Notes: generated by a model not told the origin, from the letters alone. Shown: positions 13,601 through 25,700, counted from the first letter of the stretch. The stretch is 64,000 nt of DNA from Rhopalosiphum padi (GCF_020882245.1 NC_083597.1:23414652-23478651), one strand, 5' to 3'. Made by a program: numbers and translations.

Positions 13601-14464
13601 CACTATATTATAATACTATAGTTATCTAGTATATGCAAACGTTATAATAGTAGTTTCGTATAACATTATAACAATGATACGACATTTCGTGCAGCAAATT
13701 ACTAGTTGTACAACATTCAATGTATAAATTACGGGGTTTTGCCGATGAAAAAACGCAATTCGAGTTCTTCGATTTAAATTGGATTACGCACCGTGACATC
13801 ATTATCGTCGTGTCTCAAAGTTTTAAGATAGACACATGTTCTGGATAAATTTTTTATATATATATAAGATATAATCTATAATATATACGTATGTTACGAA
13901 AAACAAACCACAAATATACTAAAACGAAAATAATATAGACTGTATAGGATACGACAGGGCAAGTAAAAAATCGTAATAATAATATGATATACCTAAACTT
14001 AGCGTATTCCTCTACGAGTAAAAACAATTCAACTTCTATGTATGTTTCATGCACGTGAACTTCTAAATTATATTATACCTTTACCGAAAAAAACTTTGTG
14101 CGAAAATGATATCGGATGTATACCGAACGACGTACACGTATAATATATAAATGTGTTTATGGTGCGATGCGAGAGGATTTGTCAACTGCTGGCATTTCGG
14201 CGGTCCCGTGGCGTATTTAGATCGTAGCCACCACCACCAGAGAAAAGGCTCGGGAAATCAAAGTTAATGCCTAAGTTGAAACGGCATACGACTCTTAAGT
14301 CTTAACATTAAATTTTAAAAAATGTTGTCAAGTTTGCTCAGATGAAAGCTCTCAAAGTTAAATTTTAAGTGCCTAGATATTATTATAAACTATACTATAT
14401 AGGTACAGTGTTATTGTTTTTAATATTTTTGTAATGATAGAACATATCACTATATATTATATAG

Positions 14465-14771
14465 CAGGGGTAGCCAAAATGTTTATGGTCACGATCTACT
14501 AAAAATATACTTCACCTTTGATAATCGACTTCCATAGAAAATATTTTATTATCGAATAATTATAATTATTAAGAAATATACTTGCATAAAGTGTATATAT
14601 AAATATACAACAAGTATTATAAACTAATTACTAATTACTAAAAATAATATAATAATAAATAATAATTTCTAAAATCTTCGTGTTAATTAATTTTCGTGCG
14701 CGTGGCCCTAAAATAAATTCTAACATGATCGAATTTGAAACTGTCCGCGATCGACCGTTTGGCCGCCCCTG
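14465..14771. mobile_element. hAT-type MITE (307 bp) with perfect target duplication
   Basis: The ends are CAGGGGTAGCCAAA and TTTGGCCGCCCCTG, which are inverted copies of each other with two mismatches in 14 and match the CAGGGGTGGCCAAA ends common in hAT elements. The 8-bp repeat TTATATAG flanks it exactly (14457-14464 and 14772-14779), as expected for hAT. The interior is AT-rich with no reading frame, so it is non-autonomous. It sits in the giant Wnt7 intron. Confidence 0.9.
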
Positions 14772-17279
14772 TTATATAGTACCCATATAATAAAATAATT
14801 AATTTAATAATTTACTTATATATAAATTAATTTATGTGTATGTAAAGGTCACTGCCTATGCCACTGATGTAAGTTATAAGTCCAACAAGTTCCACGCGAC
14901 GTCACCGTCACGGTCGTTTAGCAATAAGCCAATAACATTATAAGTATTGAAACGATTGGACTAAAATATTATAAATGATTGCATGTGATGTACGCGCAAA
15001 AAGCAGGGAATATCGCATTATTACGATTATTGTTAATACGTTATAAAACACGTGGTTTAGCCGCGAGTCGTCGCTCAAAGCTCGTGTAACGTACATTTAG
15101 CATACCTAATATAATGACGTTCGAAGACAAGATTTCAAAGGTTGCGTATAAAATATACGTAATATATTGTCGATAGTTCAGAAGTTCAACCGATCGAATT
15201 TTGAGGACGATATGTTGAGACCGCTTGTTTCGATGATGCGTAGTCTGCGTGGCACGTAGTTTTGCGATTTTTGCACACTCGTTTAGACCGTTTAGTCTTA
15301 ATTTTTCGACCCAAATTTACGATTAGAGACAATAAACAAGACGTTTAACATGTCCACGTGTCGTTTTCAAACATACGTCGTGGGGTGATGATAACCTATT
15401 CTTTGTCGATTAATTTAAAATCACATCCAAACGGCAATCAATTATGCGCAACTCTCCGTTGCGAGAACAACACTCTAATAAAATGAGTTTATAATATTAT
15501 ATTATATTATATACATATAGTTTATACGTTTCTTTTATTATATATACGACACGGATTTCCAGACTATAGGAATGAGTTGATTTATGGACAGCGCACACGC
15601 CGACTTTTAAAATATAATATAATACGTAACAATTTCGAAACGAATCCCAAGTCTAAGGTTTTATGTGTTCAGACCTTATTATCGTGCCATTATTATTATT
15701 ATTAATATTTACAAGTGCACAAGTTCCATCATCAATCAAGAGATTCGAACAAATGTACGAGGTTTTTTTTTTTTTTTTACTGCGCCATCAACGTTTTTAT
15801 CATAATGCTCTGCGGCTGGTTGCGGTTTTATCCGCGTACGACGTGATAATTTAATAATTTAATAATAATATATCGGTCGAGATTGATCCAGTGAAATTTT
15901 CGACCGTTCTGGCTTGCGAATATTGTAATCGTAGAGTTGTATTATTACTGAGCTTTACGCGCCCAACGGAATGCAGTTGGGAAAAATTAAATTAACGAAC
16001 ATCGTTGAAAGACCACACTACACATCATACCGCGTGGTACAAAATAATAATATGAAGTGCGATTATTTCGAATATTCTCTCTCTCTTTCTTTCTCTCTAT
16101 CTATTTATGGTGAGTCGACCTGACCAAAATTCCTTTTCAAATGGAATTCTGAGTTTTTTTTTTTTCATATTATGTACACCTACGTCGCAGGCCGCCGCCG
16201 CGGTCAGCGCGCGCGCCCGATCGATAAAATAGGACACGCCGTCGCGGAAGCAACATTTTACCGCGTAAATACAATATCATCGCTGCCCCGCAACGGCAAG
16301 ATGTCGTCGTTTTTCAAAGTTTTTGGAGACTCTGACGATGAAATATGAAATATTGATTTGGTCTGGATATATAAACACACATTTTTGGTATTCTCCTTAT
16401 CCATCTCCCGTGGCCCCACGTCCGCATTAATACCATAGTCGAATTACCGAAATTATACTGCAGTTCTATATATACCGTTTCAATCAACAATAAATAATTT
16501 TATGGTGTAACCGTTCGCATTGTTAATATGAGTTTTTCCATTCATAGTTCATGGATATTGTCTGTTTTTTTTTTTTTATTATGATTAATGCAAATGAATA
16601 ATAATGTTAAAATTGTATGTAAAAAAAAAATAACAAAAAATCTGAAATGATTTATTATATTATAATTATTTTTTAGCTGCAGCTGTAAATAATATATTTT
16701 TATTTTTATTTTCCAGAAAACATATATTTACTATTTCAGACGACAGCAGTGACTTTAGTTTATAATTTTAGTATAACAAACAACTTATGCGTTATATGAA
16801 GAAATCATTACAATTATTTACAATAATATTGCCCATAAATTCTAAAGTATAACGACGAACGTAATTAAAACTTGAATGTCGTTTGTATTATAGTAGTCAT
16901 AAACTTTAAACTTTAAGTATAATACATAATATTATGTATACTTATTGGTACATTTAATAATAAATTGTCGTATCACAGTAATATAAATCAAATATAAAGT
17001 ATGTTTTTTTTGTATCCCCACGAGTAAAAACCAATTATTCGGTTATGACTTATGCGGGTGAAAATAAGGCTATATCGTTGTACCAAACTCAGAAGCTCCA
17101 ATATCGCTCAACTCGCATCACATAATCCACCGTTGAATTGCCATATACCGAACACTCGTCGCTATTATTGCACGTTATTAATTATCGTTTTTAATATTCA
17201 ACAGACGTTTTATAGTAGTGCTATGATGAATTTCCTAATATTATAATAAATATTATCACTGCACTGCGTCTTATGCACA

Positions 17280-17780
17280 CGTATATAATGTGTAATCGCG
17301 GTTATCGTCGAAAGTGCTCTGACCGATGGAGGGCCCACACAATTCGAGTATTATATAGATGAACGTACTTACGCTATTAATGATCGGACGCATTCGTGAG
17401 TAGCCGCGTATACAACATTTGAGTACTTCTACTGGCGATCTCGAGACGATTTATTCAACGGTTTACGGTTTTGGTAAGGCACTTAAACGTAATCGTTTTC
17501 GTCGTATACGCGTTCTATATAAAACGTACGCGCCGCGCGGCATTTACATCATCGGGAAAGACCGTTTCGATTAATCTGTCCGAAAACGATAGTCGCGCGG
17601 CAGTGTATTCGTTATAATAATTAATATTATAACACTACTGATCACAACGTTATTATCGACTCTCGGCCTAGAGTGCTCCCGTTCCGCGTTCGGGACGCAA
17701 CCGAACGTACTGCACTCGTCTGACCGGAAACATCGCTTTATCGACGTCTGTTATTTAGACTATTTAGTTGCACGGCGTGT
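17280..17780. promoter_or_regulatory. CpG-rich patch with a TATA box, candidate control region
   Basis: This is a marked rise in GC and CpG inside the AT-rich giant intron. On the plus strand TATATAAAA (17516-17524) is followed by the CpG block GTACGCGCCGCGCGG and a possible start region about 30 bp downstream. No protein-coding exon is recognisable after it, so a non-coding transcript or enhancer is as likely as a gene promoter. Confidence 0.35.
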
Positions 17781-18297
17781 CGATTATTTGATGCGTTAAT
17801 AACCACTAGTACCAGTGCTGATTTTCAAAAAAAAAAAATTCAATTACTAATAAATAATAATTTATTATAATAATATAATGGTGTTATCGTAATTTTAACT
17901 ATTTCTCGATTCGATAGGAAAAAATGTATACAGGTGTATAAAGGTATGCAAGATATTATATTTACGTGTATATCATAAATATATATATATATATATTGAC
18001 CATGTGTATTGAGCAACAGCTGATGCAGCGCTTATCGCTTATTGGTTGTTGTTGGTAGAGAGGGATATTTTACATTTTAAGTGTATGCTGAACGTGAGCA
18101 AATATTTGCGATCCTTTTCTTGCGCGCGTAACGTACTTACAACTCTGCTCGTTCTCATATTACCTATATAGTATATGTGCTTATCCGTTGTCAAAAAGTT
18201 TACATTTCGACTACTGTTCCGTACGCCCTGCAAGGAAAGTATTTGATGTATATAAAAATCAAGTCACACTGTATCAAAATGTCTACCAACGTTCGTG

Positions 18298-18517
18298 CAG
18301 GGGCGTAATTAAGGGGGAATAGATTACCCTCAGAGCCTTATTTTACTAATATTTTTCAATGTTTATGATTTAATAGTAATTCAATTATAATATTATAAAT
18401 AATTGTGTTCTTAAAAATGTTAAGAATTTTTTTTTTTTGTGACATGAATTTTACAGTTTTCTACTAAAAAAATTATAATTTCCCCTTCCCTCAGGAAAAT
18501 TCCTAATTATGCCGCTG
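18298..18517. mobile_element. hAT-like MITE (220 bp)
   Basis: The left end CAGGGGCGTAATTAAGG and the reverse complement of the right end CAGCGGCATAATTAGG are inverted repeats with a few mismatches. Flanks are CGTTCGTG (18290-18297) and CGTCCGTG (18518-18525), 7 of 8 identical, consistent with an aged 8-bp hAT duplication. Non-coding. Confidence 0.78.
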
Positions 18518-18664
18518 CGTCCGTGTGCAGTGTGTACCATAATAACAAGACGTGTAAGGTGTAACCAGTCTAAAATATAGCCATAAAATTCATACAACGT
18601 GATGGTACATATTATTAATATATTATGCAGGAAATTCGGATTATCTATTTTCTAGGTATAGTAT

Positions 18665-19012
18665 CAGGGACGTTATTTTAGTTTTTTCTTGGTGTGCGAG
18701 TTTCTCGGCACGCGAATTTTTACATTTCACAGGTCCGTATAATATAATATAAAATTGAAGGTATGTAAAATATCCTCTCCTTTCCTTTCCTAGTCCTAAT
18801 ATTTTATGATTTTATATTGATAATATATTTTTTTTTAAAAGAATATATTTTAAAACTCATATTCCTATCATAATAATATGGTATATGCATAAAGTTATAT
18901 AATTTAATTATGACGGTGTATTGGATTATTAATGGAATGGCCAATTAACAATATCTTGAATTTTAGTGATGCAGTCGTACACCGTTCGCGTTATGCACAA
19001 ATGACGCCCCTG
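18665..19012. mobile_element. Possible hAT-like element or solo ends
   Basis: CAGGGACGTTATTTTAG at the left and the reverse complement of the right end, CAGGGGCGTCATTTGTG, agree at most positions. The left end continues into TTTTTTCTTGGTGTGCGAG, typical of an element terminus. The neighbouring octamers do not match, so this may be two unrelated ends. Confidence 0.33.
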
Positions 19013-20418
19013 CTGTACCGCACTCTTAACACAATAAGTACATTCGTCTCGTTGCAAGTGTGTATACAGCCGCGTACTGTGCACTTTGTGCGAATTTCCA
19101 ATATTATTTTTAGAGTGGCTGGTACCATTTACGGGCTGTCGGTTCCATCGATTCGGGTAAGCGCTATTCGCTTGAATATTTTTTCGTATACGAAACGAGA
19201 GAAAAAAGGCATTGCTTTGACAAATATGCTAATTTTAACGTAAAGTATATGGTAACTATTATTTTCAGGTAAACAAAAGCCGTCCAGTTTTAAGATTCCA
19301 ATGTTTTTAAATCGTTATCTAATATATTTATACACAATTTATAGTGTAAATAAAATAAAATATATTATACAATGATTCACTAAAGATCGTGATTACTCAC
19401 TTTTTTCTTTATAATAATGCAGTTATTCAAAATTTGATTTTAGAAACGTTTAAATATACACAAAGACCATATTCTCGAATAATTGAGATATTTTGTACCA
19501 TTTAAGAAAGTGTACTGTGATATCCGTTCCCAATTTCTGTTTTTTAATTGAGAAGAACCCATTTTAACTTTACATTATTCAGTAGATAATTTTTTATAAA
19601 GTAGCTTCTGAATTATTAAACATTATGTAATATGTACTAAGGATAATTTATATACTTATACACAAAATAAAATATATTATTATATAATATTTATTTGTTT
19701 ATATTTATTAATAAATAGTTATATAAGAGATACGATAAAATAATATAATGGATATATTGTATTTTTTTTTTTTAATTTATTTTAAAATTATAGTAGGAAA
19801 ACAGTATTAATTTTTATTAGCATTTTACAATTTATAATAATTTTCTAAATAATATTTTATGAAAATGACTAAACAAATTTGTATTTAGATACATCGACAT
19901 TTTCAAAAAAAAATATTTGCTGAAGAATTTGAAACAAATAACGGTGGTTTTCATTTGAAAAACAGAATTTTACAACGCCACGTCTAGAATAGTTCTTAAA
20001 TAGTACAAAAATGCTCAAGTATTTAAAAATAATATTAACTAAAATATTAACTCTTGAGTATAAATTTAAACATTCTAATCAATCAGATTTTGAATAACTA
20101 CAGTCTACAATAATTATAAAGAAAATTATGTAGGAGGTGCATGGTGAATCGCTCTGTATATAAGTAATACATTTCTAATAGCTATTGATCGCGCGTGTAT
20201 ACATTCAATTGGTTTTTTTACAGATCCCGCTAAGCATTTAATATGGTCGGGATAAGGTTTTTGCAGTTGCGCATACTGAACGGAACGAACAACAATTGAA
20301 ATGTTTTCATCCTTAAACTATATGTATACTATATTGTAACTACTCGTATATTACAAAAAAAAAAAAATCTGAACTCATCGCGGGCGATGTCTTGCCCACT
20401 GTGCTTATATATAGTGCG

Positions 20419-20427
20419 CCGCTGTCG
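20419..20427 (+). repeat. Left 9-bp target-site duplication of the MULE
   Basis: CCGCTGTCG directly precedes the element end GGTGTACCGTCAA. It is identical to the nine bases at 22571-22579. Confidence 0.92.
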
Positions 20428-20537
20428 GGTGTACCGTCAATTTATCGTAAACAATTTACCGCGCGACAATTGACCGTAAACAATTGATCGCAAACCAATT
20501 GATTGCAATTGCAATTTACCGCACGATAATTGATCGC
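20428..20537 (+). repeat. Left terminal inverted repeat of the MULE
   Basis: The repeat starts GGTGTACCGTCAA and consists of a string of related short words such as CAATTTACCGC, CAATTGACCG, CAATTGATCGC and CAATTGCAATTTACCGC. It pairs with the reverse complement of 22461-22570 over about 110 bp with scattered mismatches, mostly C/T changes in the ACCG/ATCG words and differences in the outermost 7 bases. The repeated words are probably transposase binding sites. Confidence 0.88.
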
Positions 20538-20783
20538 AAACTATATAGGTTATTTCAGAGTTATTTTAAGGCCAATATTATTTTTTCGTAACTTTATTCG
20601 ATCGTTAACGATCAAGTCTTATCTAACATTATATTCGTACCCTATTTTATCAGTCCGTATTTTTCCTTAAGTCGTATAGAATATAGATCACCATGAAACA
20701 CTATGAAAATATATCAGTACTGACACAATCGTCAATCGGTATATACTAATAACTTCGTCTAGCTGAAGTACTGTACATAGAAT

Positions 20784-21086
20784 ATGGCTTTAGAGTACGT
20801 ATTAAGCGAAAAAAATAAGTATATGCTTATTTATCAAGGTTTTTTACACGTAAAAGAACGAGAACATGACAATAAAACATACTGGAAATGTTCTGAATAC
20901 AAAAAAATTCATTGTAAAGGTCGTTTACACGTAGTAGACGACAAAATAACTAAATGTATTGAACATAACAATCACGTTCCAAATGCAGCAAAAATCGAAG
21001 CGAAAAAAGTTATTTCAACTTTAAAGAAAAATGCATCACAAACAACTCTCAGCACACATTCAGTTTTAGGAAATGCAGTTATGCAG
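20784..21086 (+). CDS. MULE transposase exon 1: FLYWCH-type zinc finger
   Basis: This exon encodes residues 1-101 of a 469-aa transposase, from ATG at 20784. Residues about 3-66 form a FLYWCH-type zinc-binding domain: YQGFLHVK, then YWKC (Cys36), HC (Cys44) and a final HNNH (His61/His64). This DNA-binding module typically sits in front of insect MULE transposases and would recognise the terminal repeats. The donor is ATGCAG|GTAATT; without splicing, translation would stop at TAA 14 codons later. The exon ends in phase 0 and joins VTSAVSAEM of the second exon. The start is the first in-frame ATG after the left TIR. Confidence 0.85.
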
Positions 21087-21154
21087 GTAATTCATATTTT
21101 AGTTACATATAGAAATGGAAAAAATAATTAATTATTCAAATTAAACTAAATTAG
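21087..21154 (+). other. Transposase intron (68 bp, phase 0)
   Basis: GTAATT donor and AAATTAG acceptor. Skipping it joins NAVMQ to VTSAVS in frame; retaining it introduces a stop. It is AT-rich and of minimal insect intron size. Confidence 0.8.
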
Positions 21155-22261
21155 GTGACAAGTGCAGTTTCCGCAGAAATGTCAAGTGTTAATACATTGA
21201 AAAGGACAATTCAACGTGTACGCCAAAAGGAGGAAGCTGCACCAGCTAATCCAAGTAATTTTGAATTTATTATACCAGATAAATATAAATATAACTCCAA
21301 TGGTGAATTATTTTTAAAATTCGATAGCGGTCCTACTGAATCACGTATTTTAATATTTACAACTCAACAAAATTTAGATTTTATGAGTGAATGTAATAAT
21401 TGGTTTTGTGACGGTACATTTTCAGTGGCACCTCCCATTTTTGCTCAGTTATATACTATACACGGGGTATGTTATTCCAACGTTATTCCTAGTGTTTATG
21501 TATTACTGCCAGATAAAAAAGAAAAAACTTACCGTCACATGTTTGAAATTTTAAAATCACTGAAGTCAAATTTAAATCCAAAAAGTATTATGATAGATTA
21601 TGAAAGAGCAGCTTTAAATGCAATCGAAACGGAGTTTTGTAATACCGAGGTAAAAGGTTGTTTCTTTCATATGTCGCAATGCATTTGGCGTCATGTCCAA
21701 GAATTGGGCCTACAGACAACTTATCGAAATGATCCAGAGTTTTCATTACGAATTCGAATGCTACCAGCATTAGCTTTTATTCCAGAAGTAGATGTAATAA
21801 AATGTTATAATGCATTACTAGTTACAAATTATTACACAGATAATGAAGATCTACTGGCACCGCTGTTGGATTATTTCGAAAATACATGGGTAGGAAAATT
21901 AGACAGGAGAGGAAAAAGAAAGCCGCCAAAGTATGCAATCACATTATGGAACTGTTTTTCGAGAGTAATTCAAGATTTGGCTACCACAAATAATGCTATA
22001 GAAGGGTGGCACAATTGTTTCACATCACTTATAAATAGTATACATCCTTCAATTTGGCGATTTATAGATGCATTAAAAAAAGAAGAGAGCATTAACAGAT
22101 TCAAAATCGAACAATATGTTGGGGGCAACGAGCCACCCAAAAAAAAAATTTACCGAGATAGAGCAGCTAAAATAAAAAAAATTTGTACCACTTATAACAA
22201 TAATACAAATATTGAAGACTATCTTCGTGGCATTGCATACAATTTTCAATTGCAAATTTAA
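21155..22261 (+). CDS. MULE transposase exon 2: DDE catalytic domain
   Basis: This exon encodes residues 102-469 and ends at TAA 22259-22261. The catalytic MULE domain is readable: first Asp in NWFCDGTF (about residue 187), second in MIDYERAA (about 249), a CxxH-type motif GCFFHMSQCIWRHV, and the Glu in TNNAIEGWHNCF (about 384). These are the D, D and E expected for a cut-and-paste MULE enzyme. No frameshift or stop interrupts the frame. The acceptor is AACTAAATTAG|GTGACA after a 68-nt intron of ordinary insect size; exon 2 opens with GTG, a valine codon, so it cannot be a separate gene start. The C-terminus is Lys-rich (PPKKKIYRDRAAKIKK), a possible nuclear localisation signal. Activity is plausible but unproven. 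Confidence 0.88.
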   Translation: MTSAVSAEMSSVNTLKRTIQRVRQKEEAAPANPSNFEFIIPDKYKYNSNGELFLKFDSGPTESRILIFTTQQNLDFMSECNNWFCDGTFSVAPPIFAQLYTIHGVCYSNVIPSVYVLLPDKKEKTYRHMFEILKSLKSNLNPKSIMIDYERAALNAIETEFCNTEVKGCFFHMSQCIWRHVQELGLQTTYRNDPEFSLRIRMLPALAFIPEVDVIKCYNALLVTNYYTDNEDLLAPLLDYFENTWVGKLDRRGKRKPPKYAITLWNCFSRVIQDLATTNNAIEGWHNCFTSLINSIHPSIWRFIDALKKEESINRFKIEQYVGGNEPPKKKIYRDRAAKIKKICTTYNNNTNIEDYLRGIAYNFQLQI

Positions 22262-22460
22262 TATTTAGTGTTTTTCATTATTATGTACCTACCTTGATGA
22301 TTTATAATACTATATATATATACTGAACAATATTTTTTAAACATTTTTAATCTAAGACGAAAAATATATTTTTAACCATACATGTAACCAGAATTGTGCC
22401 AAATTTATTAAAATTAAATATATATTCAAAATATTTTTATATTACTGAAAATGTTATTTT

Positions 22461-22570
22461 TCGATCAATTGATGTACGGTAAATTGCAATTGCGATCAAT
22501 TGGCTTGCGATCAATAATTTGCGGTAAATTGTCGTGCGGTAAATTGTTTACGATCAATTGACGTGTATCC
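22461..22570 (-). repeat. Right terminal inverted repeat of the MULE
   Basis: Read on the minus strand it starts GGATACACGTCAATTGATCG and repeats the CAATTTACCGC / CAATTGATCGC words in the same order as the left end, including the CAATTGCAATTTACCG block. Together with the flanking duplication it fixes the element boundary at 22570. Confidence 0.88.
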
Positions 22571-22579
22571 CCGCTGTCG
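22571..22579 (+). repeat. Right 9-bp target-site duplication of the MULE
   Basis: CCGCTGTCG directly follows the element end TTGACGTGTATCC. It is a perfect copy of 20419-20427. Confidence 0.92.
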
Positions 22580-22635
22580 ATGTGCCGCCCGGTCCATTTA
22601 TATCACTGTCAATAGTATCTGTTTGAAGAACGGCG

Positions 22636-22685
22636 AAGAGAGAGTTAAAGAGAGAGCGAATAAGACAGAGAGAAGAGAAAAATAA
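22636..22685. repeat. GA-rich tract next to the MULE
   Basis: Clustered GAGAG words (GAAGAGAGAG, AAAGAGAGAGCG, ACAGAGAGAAGAG). It lies about 60 bp outside the transposon, so it belongs to the host intron. Possible GAGA-factor binding region. Confidence 0.6.
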
Positions 22686-22774
22686 AAAGATTTGGACGGA
22701 TGTTAAAGCCGAGTACCTACGTATAATATAATATTATAGTTCTGCACGCGTATCGTGGATTGCAGCTGTACTTA

Positions 22775-22798
22775 TATTATTATTATTATTATTATTAT
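22775..22798. repeat. (ATT)n microsatellite
   Basis: Eight tandem ATT/TAT trinucleotides. Similar short trinucleotide tracts occur at 26177-26199 (TAA) and near 31811-31829 (ATT). Confidence 0.95.
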
Positions 22799-25700
22799 AT
22801 ATGATATAGTTTTAGTAATGCAATAATATTTGTTCGCAGCAGACTATATACGCGTACGCGCATGGTGAATACCCACACACTGATTTTATATATATGTATA
22901 GTATTGCGAGAATACTTGGAATTCGCCGCTAATGCAATATTAAATAGTTTTATCGTGAAAGTTCTACTGCAAACGTCAAGTTTTATACCAATTCTTCGAC
23001 CAATCATAATGGACATCGGTATTCCCTAACGCATAGTTATTTAGAAAAATACAGACTGCGTACTTATGAGTTATGAAAAATTTGACTATTTTGCTTCTCA
23101 TCGTGTAATTTTATGAATTTGATATGATAGTGTAATTGCATTAATTTTAAGGGGCTGCCCTTATTGTTGGATAAAAATAAAATTTAAAAATAATAACTTC
23201 AACACTAAAGCGACTAATTTATATTGTTATCGTTTTGAGTTTCGAGTTTAATGTGGACACAATACACAATATGGTGTATAAATAATAATTATATTTTATT
23301 ATAATTTAAAGACTTGACAGTTTAGGTATTAATGTGTTATGCATTAAAATATTAAATACAATTTCGCGTTTGAATGGATAAATTAATACTAACTATATAA
23401 TATGTAAGTACTTATATTATATTTATATTAAACGACTATTGAGACTTGGGTACTTAATTTTATCAGAGCTTTAAATAAACACATAATATAATATATTTTG
23501 CACTTACACAGTTGCACGTATGTCAATATTGAACTCCCAAATGGGTTCTTAACGAGTATACAAGAAAAAAAACAAATTTTTATCAACCTAGAATTTAAAA
23601 CTACACACGGTTTTATAGTAAATCATATTTTCATCCGATGATTCGACGATTGTGTTATGTATTTACTGTTATATTGTAATGTCGTATAAAATAATACAAC
23701 AAAAAATGTAGATAGTATTTTAAAATTGTAATATACAAATTTGTATACGCGTGTAACGTTTACTGTAAAACGTTAAATAATTCGTAAAAATTAATCATAC
23801 GATTCAAATGTCTAAAATCAGTTTGTTATAATATTGTATTGACAATATGTAAATGTGATTGTTCACGGAGTTTGGCTAAAATATTTCAATAGTATACATA
23901 ATACATATTGTATAAAAATATAAAAATCACGATTAAACATTTTTTTAATGCTTTTGAAAGTACGGTGGCGTGAAATAATTTATATGCAATAATAATTAAT
24001 GTACGTATTTACGAATGTAATTAACGGTGGTGTCCCAGCATTATTAGTATGCAGATAAACTATTAAAATAAATGCATAAAAAAAACGACTATAGGAATTT
24101 GCAACCGATGGGTGTATTATAAATATATTATATATGCATTATATAAACCGATATTTGAACCATATTATAATAGTTGATTCTACGTTTAAATTAATTAATT
24201 TATACGTAGGTATGTTTAGGCGTAAACGGAGAGTAATGTATATATTGTCTAGTTAATAAAATTCAGTATAGTTTAATTTTTACATGGTCGATGCCGATAA
24301 ATAATCGAATCATGTCAACGCCATTAGTTATATAATTGTAAATGTGAACAAAATATATTATACTTTATAGTATATATTATTATATATACCAGACATTATG
24401 ACATTATATATTGTTTGAAAAGTAAATTGAGCATTTTATTTAGTGTTATATCGTCGGAAATACGTTATACAGTTTCAAGTTAGTACCTGTCAGGTATAAC
24501 AAATTGTTAAGCTAACCGCTCATAGATTAGCTCAAATGATGTACACTACAAGAATACAGAAAATACAGAAACGTGTACTCGTAAATATGCAATAAAAAAA
24601 ACAAAGTATTTATTTTATAATATCGTCATAATATTATTGTATTTATTATTGTATTCGTATAATGGCTTTTTCTTATTACGCTAATTTCTATCCTCAATGA
24701 CATTATGCAATTATTCGTTTGAAGTTTTAAACTAAACCTTTAATCGTATAAATAAAAATAATAAAAATAACATAAATAACGAATGTGGAAATGTAGAATT
24801 TATGTTATATAAAAAAAAATGTTTCTGTTACAATATATTAATAATCAAAATAAGACGAATACGAATACAGAGACTGCAGATGGGACTCGTTACGCTCACT
24901 TCAACGCAGAATTTATTATATCGGTGTGTTGCGTGCAGTCATTCAGTTTAAGAACACTGAACAATGATAAATTATATCATTCACTGCTATAAACGATTTT
25001 GAGTGGTATACATTTAACTCGGTTAAAACCACAGTCAATGATACTTCTTCACAACCGTTCAACGGTTGATGGTATTTTTTTTTGTATACGCTTGGGAAAC
25101 TGTACTGCAAAAATGGAAAAATTATCACTTCATATTAGTGACTATAATAGACTTGATACTCACGAGCCACGAAAAAGTAAAAATTTAAAAAAAAAAACTG
25201 TTCCATCGAAAGACAATCGTTTTTGCACAAAACCGACAGCCGAATAATTATCGTTCTATAAAGTCAAACATTCAAACATTTTTAAGAATATATTTTACAA
25301 AATACAAAACTGCTGTGCGTAAATTCATCGACCTCGGTACATTGAGCAGTGAGCACTATGCATGACATAAACTTGACGTACAAACGTACCGTATAGGATA
25401 TTATCTATTTGTGGATCGGGAACGTTATTATATGTACTAAATACTAATATATTATAATCGAATATCGATCGGAGGTCTGCTTCGTATGCGCTTAGAATCA
25501 CAACAGTTTGTCGTTATTGTGGAAACGTACGCGGCTTTAACGGACATTATTATTATGTATATAGAAGATCACGATTATATATTATCTTTAACCGAGTTAA
25601 AAGCATAAGTGCGTTAAAACGGTTACGATTCGACCGCATCATCGCGCCGTCCGTCCCGTAGTGGTAATAATAACGTAATAATAATAATTGAGACAAAACA

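Larger units (their letters stand above)
20428..22570 (+). mobile_element. Complete MULE (Mutator-like) DNA transposon
   Basis: This is a 2,143-bp element with three independent supports. First, the 9-bp direct repeat CCGCTGTCG flanks it exactly (20419-20427 and 22571-22579), and 9 bp is the usual MULE target duplication. Second, its ends form imperfect terminal inverted repeats of about 110 bp (20428-20537 and 22461-22570). Third, it carries a spliced transposase gene with FLYWCH and MULE domains. It sits in the largest Wnt7 intron, transcribed opposite to Wnt7, an orientation that avoids adding sense-strand polyadenylation signals to the host transcript. The perfect duplication suggests a fairly recent insertion, while the TIR mismatches look like normal asymmetry of the family rather than decay. 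Confidence 0.93.

Noticed and set aside
14205..14875. GTGGCGTATTTAG and CTATGCCACTG as possible ends of a larger element around the hAT MITE
   Set aside because: Matching bases are few and the flanking octamers do not agree, so nesting cannot be supported.
24999..25247. Plus-strand frame ending KNLKKKTVPSKDNRFCTKPTAE
   Set aside because: Starts at TTG, shares no recognisable domain and is overlapped by an equally long minus-strand frame.
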